DNA of 64,000 bases from positions 765,384-829,383 of the forward strand of contig NW_008705572.1 of the NCBI RefSeq assembly GCF_000186865.1. Direction: 5' to 3'. A program made the position numbers and the translations under genes. Below are positions 38,372-46,335 of this stretch, in pieces (within the stretch, counting starts at the first letter, position 1; each line of letters starts with the position of its first letter). Below the pieces are notes generated by a model. That model saw only the letters and a program-made list of their open reading frames with translations, made no database searches and had not been told where the DNA came from. This stretch comes from Aureococcus anophagefferens. Lineage: Eukaryota > Sar > Pelagophyceae > Pelagomonadales > Pelagomonadaceae.

Positions 38372-41300
38372 CTAGCGCCGCGGCGGCGTCCGCGGCATGG
38401 GCGTCAGGTCCGCGTTGGCCGTGAGGCGGAGCGGCGGCGGCGAAGCGCCGTCGGGCGTCCGCGGCGACGCGGAGCCGGGCGGCGAGCCGGGCACCGTGAG
38501 GAGCGTCGGCGTCGCGGACCGCGAGAGCTGCGCGAGCGAGCCCGCGGAGCCGTGGCCGAGCGACGAGAGGTTCGAGCCCGAGGTCGAGGGCGTCGCGTTG
38601 ATGAAGCTGAGCGACGCCGCGCGCGTGATGCCGCCCTTGCGCTCGCAGCGCGCCTCGATGCGGTGGATGCGGTGGAGCGAGTCCTCCATGTTGTGGACGA
38701 TGACCTCCTCGAGGTCCTCCTCCTCCTCGTCGACCGAGGGCGTCGGCGGCCGGCGGCCGCCCATGGTGTGGTGCACGGACGCCTCCTCGTCGATGGGCGA
38801 CATGGCGGCGCCGCGGTCCCGCTTCGCCGCCTCGAGCTGGCGCGGCGCCTCCGGCGGCAGGAGGAGCCGGCGCCCGTCGGGCACGAAGGTCGCGAAGCAC
38901 ACGAGGACGACGGCCGGGGAGAGGCTCATGAGCGCGCCGAACTTGGCCTGGTCCATGACGCGCGCGTTGTCCGCGAAGGCCATGCCGCTGATGAAGAGCG
39001 ACACGGTGAGACCCACGGACGAGATGACGCCGTCGACGACGAGCGCGCGGAACGACATGCCCTCGGGCCGCGGGAAGCCCATGAGCGTCGCGACCTGCGA
39101 CCCGCCGATCATGCCCAGCGTCTTGCCGACCAGCAAGCTGAGGAAGACGACGAGCGAGTAGCCGCCGACGCCGTCGACGCGCACGCCCGCGTTCACGGCG
39201 CCGAACGCGAAGAGCACCCCAAAGTCCACGAAGCCTTTCGTCGCGTGCTCGAAGTCGTGGAGCGGCGACCGGTGGGGCTTCGCGTCGTCCTCGTCGTCGC
39301 TCACGTCGTCGCCGTCGCCGCCGGCGTCTTCGGAGTCCAAGTCGAGCGGCAGGAAGGGCACGACGAAGCAGAGCGCGAGCGACGGGTGCACCGCCGCGTA
39401 GAGCAGGCCGTACCACGCGAGGGGCCCCGCGAGGGCGCAGTAGACCCACCACTGGGCGACGCGGGCGCGCCGCAGCGCGTAGGCGACGCCCATGGCCGCC
39501 AGGCAGAGGAGCAGGTACGCGTACGCGGGCGCGACGGCCGGGTCGGATTCGCGGTAGGCGACGGCGATGATGACGAGGCCGATGCCGTCGTCGATGATGG
39601 CGCAGAGGAGCAGGAAGTTGATGGCCGGGTGGCCCGCGCCGAAGACGCAGAGCGCCGTGACCCAGGCGATGGAGATGTCCGTCGCCGTCGGGATGCCCCA
39701 GCCCTTGGCGAGCGTGGCGAAGTCGTCCGCGAGCAGGCCGGGCACGGCCTTCGCCGCCGCGAGGATGGCGAGGTAGGCGGCGATGGGGCCCAGCACGCCG
39801 CCGACCGTGCCGCAGAGCGGGTTCACGGCCTTGCGCGTCGGCGGGTAGAGCGACCTGTGTGGAAATCAACCAGTGAGCTGGGACGTCGGGGCCAAACTTC
39901 GGAACTCTCGAGCTCCGTCGCATCGAAGTCGATTCGGCTGATTTTTGGACGAATCGATCGCTCTCGTCGAGTTCTCGAAGCACAGCCGAAGAGTCCGGCG
40001 CAATCCGCGCACATTGAAGTCGGGTCGAAGATGTGATGTCCGCGCGGAGATCGACCCGCCGGGCTGGAACGCCTCCGCGATCTCCTTCACCGCGAGGCCG
40101 AAGAAGAGCGCCATGAGGACGTCGTTGACGATGAAGTGGAGCGTCACGTCGTGGCGCCGCAGGCGCAGGCCGAAGAGGGACGGGTGGGCCCCGTCGCTCA
40201 GGCGCCGGTGGTCGTCCGCGTCGTCGTCGCCGTGGTCGACGCCCGTCCACCGGTCGTACGACGGCCGCGCCTCGTTCGCGAGCACGAGCGCGAGGACGAT
40301 GCCGCTCAGCAGGGGCAGCGCGTACTTCTGGGAGAAGTCGACGAGCGCGCCCAGGGACACGCCGTGGCGCCAGGCGTCCTTCTGCCGCGCGTCCCAGCGC
40401 CGGTCCTGCCGCTCGTAGGCGACGCGGAGCACGTAGCCGCCCGCGGGCAGCACGGTCGACTCGCCGTCGGAGTCGCCCTTGAGCAGCGCCGCGCGCTCCG
40501 CCTCGACGAGCTGGTCCTTGAGGTCCCGCAGTTCCGCGACCATGCGCTCCTCGCGCGCCGCGAGCGACCGCTTCGTCGGCCGCGTCGTCCGCGGCAGCAC
40601 GCGGAGCCCGCGGAGGCGGCCGTCCAGGGCGTCGAGGATGGCGCGCCCGTCCTTCGCCTCGTAGAGCGTCTTGACGATGGCGTCTTCCTGCAGGAGCGCG
40701 GCCGCGGCCGCGCCCATCTCGACGTGGCGGTCGTGGCGCTGGCGCGCGCGGCCCTCGAAGACGTCGCCCTTGGGCCCCAGGATGAGCACGATGAAGCGCG
40801 CGCGGAGCGTGCAGGTCCGCGCGTCCTCGCCGTCGGCGAGCACGTGCTCCTCGAGGCCGCTGACGACGGACGACCGGAGGCGGACGAGGGCGGACGCGTC
40901 CGCGCGGAGCCACTCGAAGTCGTCGTCGATGAGCACGTGCACCGCCTCCTCCTCGGCGTCGGGCGCCAACGCGTCCTTGAGCGGCGACGGCGGCGGCGCC
41001 CGCTTCGCCTCCTCGCGCGGCTCCTCGTGGGCCGACGCGTCGAGCGACGTCCGCGACCCGCCGAGGACGTCGTCCGCGGACGTGGACCGCGCGCGGAAGA
41101 GGTCCCCGAAGCTCAGGGTCCGCGAGGGCCGCTTCGGCAGCGCCTCGGCGGCCTCGAGCGCCTTCTTCCGCCGGTGCTCCGCGAGCGCCGCGTCGTGCTC
41201 CAGGACCTTCTTGCGGCCGAGGTGCGACACCAAGGCCGCGAGCGCCGCGCCCGCGTCCGTGCCCGACATCTGGCCGTCGCGCACGAGGTGCTCGACGATG

Positions 41301-41679
41301 GCCCGCGCCACGGGCTCGAAGACGTCGCCCGTGCCCCGGCCCTCGACGTCCAGGAGCACGAGCTCCGGGTGCAGGCTCTCGCGAAACGCCATCGCTCCGA
41401 AGACCGAGATGCTCGGCAGGTGCGCGCGGCCGAACTTGGGGCCCTCGACCTGCGGTGCGTTGGTGTCGCGGGGTCCGGGGCGGGGCGGGGCGGGGCGGGG
41501 CGGGGGGGGGGGGGGGTACTCACGCAGTCCTCCTCTAAATCCTCTTCGAGGCCGTAGTTCCAGCGCCGCGTCTCGTGCCAGCCGTCCTTGCGGAGCTCGT
41601 GCATCTCGGCGAAGAGGTGGCGGTTCCGGAAGACGTGGATGCCGTCCGTGTGGCCCGAGGGCTCGGAGGACATCATCAT
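38372..41679 (-). CDS. Fusion of an SLC4 (band 3) cytoplasmic domain to an NhaA-type Na+/H+ antiporter, three exons
   Basis: Exons 41679-41524, 41449-40056 and 39854-38372 give 1,010 residues. Residues ~15-360 match the cytoplasmic domain of SLC4 anion exchangers: LFAEMHELRKDGWHETRRWN, YGLEEDLEED, ELVLLDVEG, VRLRSSVVSGLEEHV, ARFIVLILGPKGDVFEG, HVEMGAAAAALLQEDAIVKT and DALDGRLRGLRVLPRT. The membrane part is not SLC4 but NhaA: FIVNDVLMALFFGLAVKEIA, KAVNPLCGTVGGVLGPIAAY, GWGIPTATDISIAWVTALCV, LLCAIIDDGIGLVIIAVAYR (the Asp pair of the ion site), VGKTLGMIGG with the TM10 Lys, and DGVISSVGLTVSLFISGMAF. A cytosolic acidic loop and a ~150-residue tail follow. It should exchange Na+ for H+ under control of the cytosolic domain. 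The 74-bp first intron has a long G/C run; the second is an introner. Confidence 0.88.
39855..40047 (-). mobile_element. Introner element (193 bp, older copy) in the NhaA fusion gene
   Basis: On the plus strand it starts CTGTGTGGAAATCAACCAG. Its right end (GATGTGATGTCCGCGCGG) has drifted from the expected complement. The flanking duplication is AGAGCGAC/AGATCGAC (39847-39854 and 40048-40055), seven of eight bases equal. The core TTCGGCTGATTTTTGGACGA and TCTCGTCGAGTTCTCGAAGC are intact. The intron of the minus-strand gene is 39855-40055 with a GT donor from the target copy and CAG from the element. The join gives EAFQPGGSLYPPTRKAVNP, matching NhaA. The mutated end and TSD mark this as the oldest of the four GGAATTC-type or related copies. 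It is antisense to the gene. Confidence 0.88.
41471..41516. repeat. G-tract (GGGGC repeats then 15 G) inside the first intron of the NhaA fusion gene
   Basis: On the plus strand, five GGGGC units are followed by a run of 15 G (41502-41516), ending five bases from the splice donor of the minus-strand gene. On the RNA it is a C-rich tract directly after GTGAGTA. It is a candidate G-quadruplex/i-motif and also a likely place for sequencing length error. Confidence 0.85.
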
Positions 41680-42318
41680 GGCGAGCGTCGTGGGCGGGTC
41701 GCCCCCTCTCGCGGCGGCTCGCGTCGAGACCAAGGTCAAGGTCAAGCGCCGGTAATTTCGTTTAGAGACGCGTAAGGTAATTTCGCTCGGCGAAGGGACG
41801 CCTCCCCGATAGCTCTAGCCGCTCGACACCGGTGGGCCGAAGTCCAGCTTCCCTGTGCCGGGCGTCGTCGCACTGGGGCTCGGCGGACGTAGCCGTGCGC
41901 AGTTGCAGGCGATCTCGCGTCGCGGTCCGCGCGCCGCGAAGCCCGCGAACCGAGGCGGCGCGCCGGGGCCGGGTAGCCGCCGATCGCGCGCGCGCGTATG
42001 AGTTTGCGGGAGAGACGCGGTATAAGGCGTTCTGGAGGGCGAAGTGTGATTAGCCGACCAGGCCAGCGGCGGCCGACGCCTCCGCCGGCCAGGCAGGACG
42101 CCTAACGACCCAGGCCAGGCCAAAGTGTGCGACGTGAGCCTGTTCGCTGAACGAGCATTCGAGCCGCCCGCGTAAGCGTGGTCTCGCCTTCATTCGTCGT
42201 CGTCGGCGAGGGCCCCTGAGCCCGCCCAGGTGCGCCGGACCCCCCCCCGCCCCTCCCCGAACCCTCTGCGAGCCCCTCCATACGAGGGGCCGCCGATGAG
42301 AGCCCCGGCGTGAAGAAT
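41680..42318. other. Long intergenic stretch without a recognised gene
   Basis: This 639-bp stretch lies between the divergent starts of the NhaA fusion gene and the PAH-like gene. Short frames exist on both strands, but they are Arg/Pro-rich shadows without domain, leader or codon signal. A local AT-richer patch (about 41990-42050, GTATGAGTTTGCGGGAGAG) could be promoter or untranslated sequence. No tRNA cloverleaf was found by eye. Confidence 0.5.
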
Positions 42319-42861
42319 ATGGCCCCTCTCGCTGTCGAGGGCGCCGTTGAAGAGACACGCCTCCCGACGGAAATAGAGCGCAGTTCGTCGGCCGACGCGA
42401 AGCTCCTCCTGGGGCTCGCTTCGGCCGTGACGCCGTCCCCCACGCCGTCGCCCCCGCCGCGGCCGCGGTCCGATTCTTCGTCGTCGTCCGAGCCGTCGGC
42501 GGCGCCGACGACGCTGCGGACGGTCAAGGCCAAGGCCAAGGTCGCCAAGGTGGGCAAGACCGCGGCCAAGCGGCGCGAGGTGACGGTCATCCGCGTGCCG
42601 CCGCCGCCGCCGCCGACGCCGCGCGAGGCGTTCGTCGCCAAGTGTCTCGAGTTCACGCGGAAGGTCGCGCGCGAGTTCCCGCCCGGGTGCCCGGCCTTCG
42701 CGCTCTACAAGCTCGCGATCACGGCGCAGCGCGCGGACAACGCCGACCGGTGCGCGGTCGTCGCGCGGCTCCGCGAGCTCTTCCGGACCGACGCGGAGGT
42801 CACGGAGATGTTCTTCGACCTGCTGTCGCCGGGACTCCGGGCGGAGTTCCAGGTCGATTAG
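42319..42861 (+). CDS. Small protein with a C-terminal PAH-like (Sin3-type) helical domain
   Basis: 180 residues from MAPLAVEGAVEETR. The first ~90 residues are Pro/Ser-rich and basic (VKAKAKVAKVGKTAAKRREV), probably disordered and DNA/RNA-philic. The last ~75 residues, AFVAKCLEFTRKVAREFPPG through VVARLRELFRTDAEVTEMFF and DLLSPGLRAEFQVD, resemble the end of a paired amphipathic helix domain: an RxxELFxxxxxLxxxFxxFLPxG-like pattern. PAH domains bind repressor peptides in Sin3 complexes. This similarity is by pattern only. The stop is followed within 13 bases by the hairpin-repeat array, which would form its 3' untranslated region. Confidence 0.55.
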   Translation: MAPLAVEGAVEETRLPTEIERSSSADAKLLLGLASAVTPSPTPSPPPRPRSDSSSSSEPSAAPTTLRTVKAKAKVAKVGKTAAKRREVTVIRVPPPPPPTPREAFVAKCLEFTRKVAREFPPGCPAFALYKLAITAQRADNADRCAVVARLRELFRTDAEVTEMFFDLLSPGLRAEFQVD

Positions 42862-42873
42862 CCTCGACGTGCC

Positions 42874-43248
42874 GCGGAGCTCACAGGCTCGCTTCCCCTC
42901 CGCGCGCGCACGACCTCCTCTCACCAGCCATCAAGTTTCGCGGAGCTAACAGGCTCAGTTCCCCTCCGCACCCATCGACGACGTCTGGAGCTAACCGGCG
43001 CAGCGCCTCGCGGCGCTCAAATCCCCTCCAGCGACGTTCCCAAGCAAATGCTCTGGAGCTAACAGGCTCAGTTCCCCTCCAGCGTATCGCATCATCCAAG
43101 CATAAGTTTATCGGCGTCACGCTCGACACCCGGAGTTAACCGGCTCAAGTCCCCTCCGGGCCCCCAAGTTTCGCGGAGCCACCCGGCAAGATCCCCTCCG
43201 CGCACGCACCATCGACGACCCTGGAGCTAACCGGCGCAATCCCCTCCA
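42874..43248. repeat. Array of seven short hairpin repeats with compensatory stem changes
   Basis: Copies: 42874-42903, 42940-42969, 42985-43031, 43053-43082, 43129-43160, 43173-43201 and 43222-43248. Each is about 27-32 nt (47 in copy 3): a stem of 5-7 bp around an invariant GGAG/CTCC core, closing a 17-18 nt loop of the form CTAACMGGCKCA then RNTCCC. The outer pairs vary together: GC with GC, CT with AG, CCC with GGG. Copy 3 carries an extra internal hairpin (AGCGCC TCGC GGCGCT) within the loop. Copy 7 has one unpaired outer position. Spacers of 12-46 nt are unrelated. All copies are in one orientation by loop sequence. I know no family with this consensus. Confidence 0.8.
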
Positions 43249-43355
43249 TGGCGTCCCCCCACACATCCCCTCTTCGAGGCGTGTGCACGATAATTCTCAT
43301 GAGTATACACAATACCGGCGGCCCTCGGGCGGGCCGCCCGCGCGCGCTCGCGGCG

Positions 43356-44713
43356 CTAGCTGTTACCGGCGCGCCCCGGGCAGGTCGACTGGTCCGCCGA
43401 CGTGAGCTCGACGAGCTCCCGGTAGCGCGGCAGCAGGAAGAACTCGACGGCCTCCTTGGCCTCCTTCGTCGCGCTCCGCTCCTTCCGTTCGCTGTCGCTC
43501 GCGAAGGTGCCGCCGCGGTGCTTGCCCTCGGCGGCCTTGGAGTACTGCGTCGCCGTGGCCCGCATGGCCGCCACGGCCTCGTCGCCGCGCTCGTCGACGC
43601 CGAAGAGGTTCGGGAGCACGTCCTCCACGAAGACGTCCGCGATGTCCGGCCCGTACTCGAGGACGCGGCCGCAGCGGCCGCCGTCGGCCTTCGCCGCGGC
43701 GATGGCGCCGTCGCAGAGCGACGCGAGGTGGGCCGCGCAGAAGTCCTCCTTCTTCGGGCTCCGGCAGTCGTCGCCGAGGATCTCGCAGACCTCGTCCGTC
43801 GGCCGCTTCATCGTCGACGTGCACACGGCCTTGCCGAAGCCGCCGCTCCCGTGCGACATCATGACCTACCGAGCGCGACATCTTTCGGGACATCTCCCCG
43901 GGGGACGCCGGCCGTCGACCTGGAGCGGCTCGCGGTGCACGAAGAGCCAGGGCGTCGTCGGGAACGCCTCGAGGATCAGCGGCATGTCCACGGCGACGGC
44001 GCTCTGGAACTTGACGAAGAGCTTCGCGTGGACCGTCGACGGCGAGCCGTCCGCGCGCCTACCAAGCACGTCGGTAACGATTTTCTCTTCGTTTTCCCGG
44101 TTAAAAGCTCTCGAAAATCGTCACGGCCGCAGGACGCTGCCGCGCGCGCGGGCGCGCCGAGCAGCGATACGTAGTCGCGGAGCGCCGCGATCTGCTGCGC
44201 GCGCGACGCGCGCGGCGACGTCGGCAGCCGGAGGCCCTCGGAGTAGACCAGGTGGTGCGGCACGGCGGCGAGGATGTTCGCCAGGAGCGTCGACCCCACG
44301 CGGCTCTCCTGGAAGATGAAGCCCGCGGGCGCGAGCGGCTTGACGCCGCGCGTCTTCGCCGCGTAGGCCGCCTCCGCGAGGTCGAGCACGCGCTGCCGCT
44401 TCGACTCGCCGCAGCTCGACGCCTGCTGGACCTGCTTGAACTTGCCGAACTCGTGCGGCTTTCGCCAGTACGCGTCCCACTCGACGAGGCAGAGCGTCAC
44501 GCGCCACCGCGGGTCGCCGGCGCCGACCATCTCCTCGCGCACGCCGACGGGTACCCAGATGGCGCCGACGCGGATGTCGTCGTAGCCGCGCGCGGCACCG
44601 GCGCCGCCGCTCCACGTCGCGGCGCAGAGCCAGAGGCCGCCGAGCAGCGTGACGAGGACGGCGATGGCGGCGGCGCTGCGACTGCTGCGTTTCGCCTCCG
44701 TCTCCGTCGACAT
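43356..44713 (-). CDS. Type II membrane sulfotransferase-like protein, three exons
   Basis: Exons 44713-44148, 44058-43920 and 43865-43356 give 404 residues. The N-terminal signal-anchor is AAAIAVLVTLLGGLWLCAAT. The PAPS-binding 5' loop region is PAGFIFQESRVGSTLLANIL, followed by HHLVYSEGLRLPTSP, then the 3' region KLFVKFQSAVAVDMPLILEA, FPTTPWLFVHREPLQVMMSH (the Arg-x-Pro with VFxxRxPxxVxxS pattern of sulfotransferases). The C-terminal part has VDERGDEAVAAMRATATQYS and a helical end. It is likely Golgi-located with a glycan or protein substrate. Intron 1 (89 bp) is a small element with GC-AG splicing; intron 2 (54 bp) is GT-AG. It is divergent from the CdsA gene across about 137 bp. Confidence 0.8.
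44059..44139 (-). mobile_element. Short introner-like element (81 bp), second family
   Basis: It is flanked by the 8-bp duplication CCGCGCGC (44051-44058 and 44140-44147, plus strand). The ends are imperfect inverted repeats that become near-perfect inward: GTGACGATTTTC and GAAAATCGTTAC face each other at equal distance (16 bases) from the two borders. It has no sequence in common with the 203-bp introners. The intron 44059-44147 splices GC-AG, with GC from the target copy and TAG from the element. The join gives GAPARADGSPSTVHAKL in frame. The sequence is distinctly AT-rich. Confidence 0.7.
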
Positions 44714-44850
44714 GGCTGCCCACCTCGCGACGTGCGACGGCTGCTAGGCTAGCAACAAGCACGTCGGCATATGGCTGCCCCACATCGCGCGCAGAAATAC
44801 GACTGCACCCAATTGACTGCACCTTGAAGGTCGATCTCAAGAGCTCCGCG

Positions 44851-46140
44851 ATGATGAGATCGATCATGCGGCGTTCTGGCAGGCAAAAAACCGCGCGCGC
44901 GGCGCTCGCGCTCGCCCTCGCGTGCGCGCAGACCGCCGCGCTCTCGCTCGCGACGCCGCACGCCAAACCATGCCGCACGAGCGCCTTGCGGGCGGCGGTG
45001 GTCAGCGACGAGCTCGGCCACCTGGACAAAAAGGTCGTCGGCGCCGCCGCGGCCCGCGCCCTGCGCTTCGACGGCATGATCGCGTTCGACCGCCGGCGGC
45101 GGCGCCTGCCGCGCGTGCCCGTCGTGAGCAAGTACGTGGAGTACGTCGGCGAGCTCTGGCGCGCGGACGAGGCGAGCACGGCGCGGTCCGACGTCGTCGA
45201 GGTCGGCCGGGGCACGACGCTCGCGACGCGCGTGACCACGGGCGTGGGCCTGGGCCTCCTCTTCACGTATTGGACCATGGTCCCGAACTGGGCCTTCGCG
45301 CTGGGCATGCTGCTCCAGGCGCTCGTCGCGCAGCTCGAGTACTTTCGCATGGCGATCATCCGGGGCGCGCGGCCCGCGCGGAGGATCGTCATGGCCGCGT
45401 CCATCGCGGCCATGGCCGTCGCCGCGGGGGCGCCGGCGCTCCACGAGCTCGTCTTCCCCGTGGGGGCGACGTGGATGATGCTGTGGCTGTGTCTCATGCG
45501 GAAGCACGCGAGTTCGATACAGGACATCTCGACGTCGCTCATGGGCCTCTTCTACACGGCCTATCTGCCGAGCTTCTGGGTGCGCCTGCGGTGCGCGCCC
45601 GAGTGGACCATGGCGGCGGCGAACCTCGCGCCGGAGGGCGCGTTCGCGTCCGTCGCGGCGGCGGCGGCGGCGCACGTGCCGCTCCTGCGGCACGCGGGCG
45701 CGCAGGCCGTCTGGTGGACGGCGCTGACCGTCGCCGTGTCCGACATCGGCGCCTACTTCGGGGGCAAGCGCTTCGGCCGCCACTCGCTCGCGGCGCTGGG
45801 CCTCGGCGCGGCGGCCGAGGCGTCGCCGAACAAGACGATCGAGGGCGCGATCTCGGGCTTTGGTGCCGCGGGCCTCTGCTTCGGCCTCGGCGCCCGGGCC
45901 ATGGGCTGGCCGCTCTGGCCCCTGAGCGGCGTCGGCTTCGGCGTGACCATCGCGATGCTCGCGCTCCTCGGCGACCTCACGGCGTCCATGCTCAAGCGCG
46001 ACGCGGGCGTCAAGGACTTCGGCCACCTCTTCCCGGGCCACGGCGGCGTCCTCGACCGCCTCGACGGCTACTTCTTCGTCGCGCCCATCGCCCTCGTGCT
46101 GCTCCCGCGCCTCGTCGCGCCGGGCGCCTGGGTGCCGTGA
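44851..46140 (+). CDS. cdsA: Phosphatidate cytidylyltransferase (CDP-diacylglycerol synthase)
   Basis: 429 residues from MMRSIMRRSGRQKTARAALA. It makes CDP-diacylglycerol from phosphatidic acid and CTP. A hydrophobic leader (ALALALACAQTAALSLA) precedes about 80 polar residues, suggesting an organelle or plastid targeting signal. Seven to eight membrane segments follow (VTTGVGLGLLFTYWTMVPNW, IVMAASIAAMAVAAGAPAL, WWTALTVAVSDIGAYFGGKR). The family signature is complete: VSDIGAYFGGKRFG, SPNKTIEGAISGF, then SMLKRDAGVKDFGHLFPGHG and GVLDRLDGYFF, matching S-x-x-K-R-x4-K-D...HGG-x-x-DR-x-D. The bacterial-like architecture and leader favour a plastid enzyme, by inference. It is intronless. Confidence 0.92.
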   Translation: MMRSIMRRSGRQKTARAALALALACAQTAALSLATPHAKPCRTSALRAAVVSDELGHLDKKVVGAAAARALRFDGMIAFDRRRRRLPRVPVVSKYVEYVGELWRADEASTARSDVVEVGRGTTLATRVTTGVGLGLLFTYWTMVPNWAFALGMLLQALVAQLEYFRMAIIRGARPARRIVMAASIAAMAVAAGAPALHELVFPVGATWMMLWLCLMRKHASSIQDISTSLMGLFYTAYLPSFWVRLRCAPEWTMAAANLAPEGAFASVAAAAAAHVPLLRHAGAQAVWWTALTVAVSDIGAYFGGKRFGRHSLAALGLGAAAEASPNKTIEGAISGFGAAGLCFGLGARAMGWPLWPLSGVGFGVTIAMLALLGDLTASMLKRDAGVKDFGHLFPGHGGVLDRLDGYFFVAPIALVLLPRLVAPGAWVP

Positions 46141-46335
46141 GGGAGGCGCCGTCGGCCTAATTTCCGTCGTCGACATGTCGTCGAATGGGCGCCGGCTGGG
46201 TCTTGACGCCGACGCGAGTGAATCCCGAGCTCCGCGAGCTGATCGGCGAGTTCCTGCCGCCAGCCTGCAGCGTCGCACAGCGCGTCGTCCGCGCGACCAC
46301 CTACAGCGCCGCCGTAGCAGCAGCGCGCCGCGAGG

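Noticed and set aside
41815..42123. A 102-codon minus-strand frame in the intergenic region
   Set aside because: Pro/Arg/Ala-rich, no homology, no leader, and the opposite strand is equally open.
42874..43248. Could the hairpin repeats be a CRISPR array or tRNA genes?
   Set aside because: Spacers are of unequal length (12-46 nt), repeats vary in their stems, no cas genes are near and the DNA is eukaryotic. The units are too short for a tRNA cloverleaf and lack D and anticodon arms, though the loop has some T-arm-like look.
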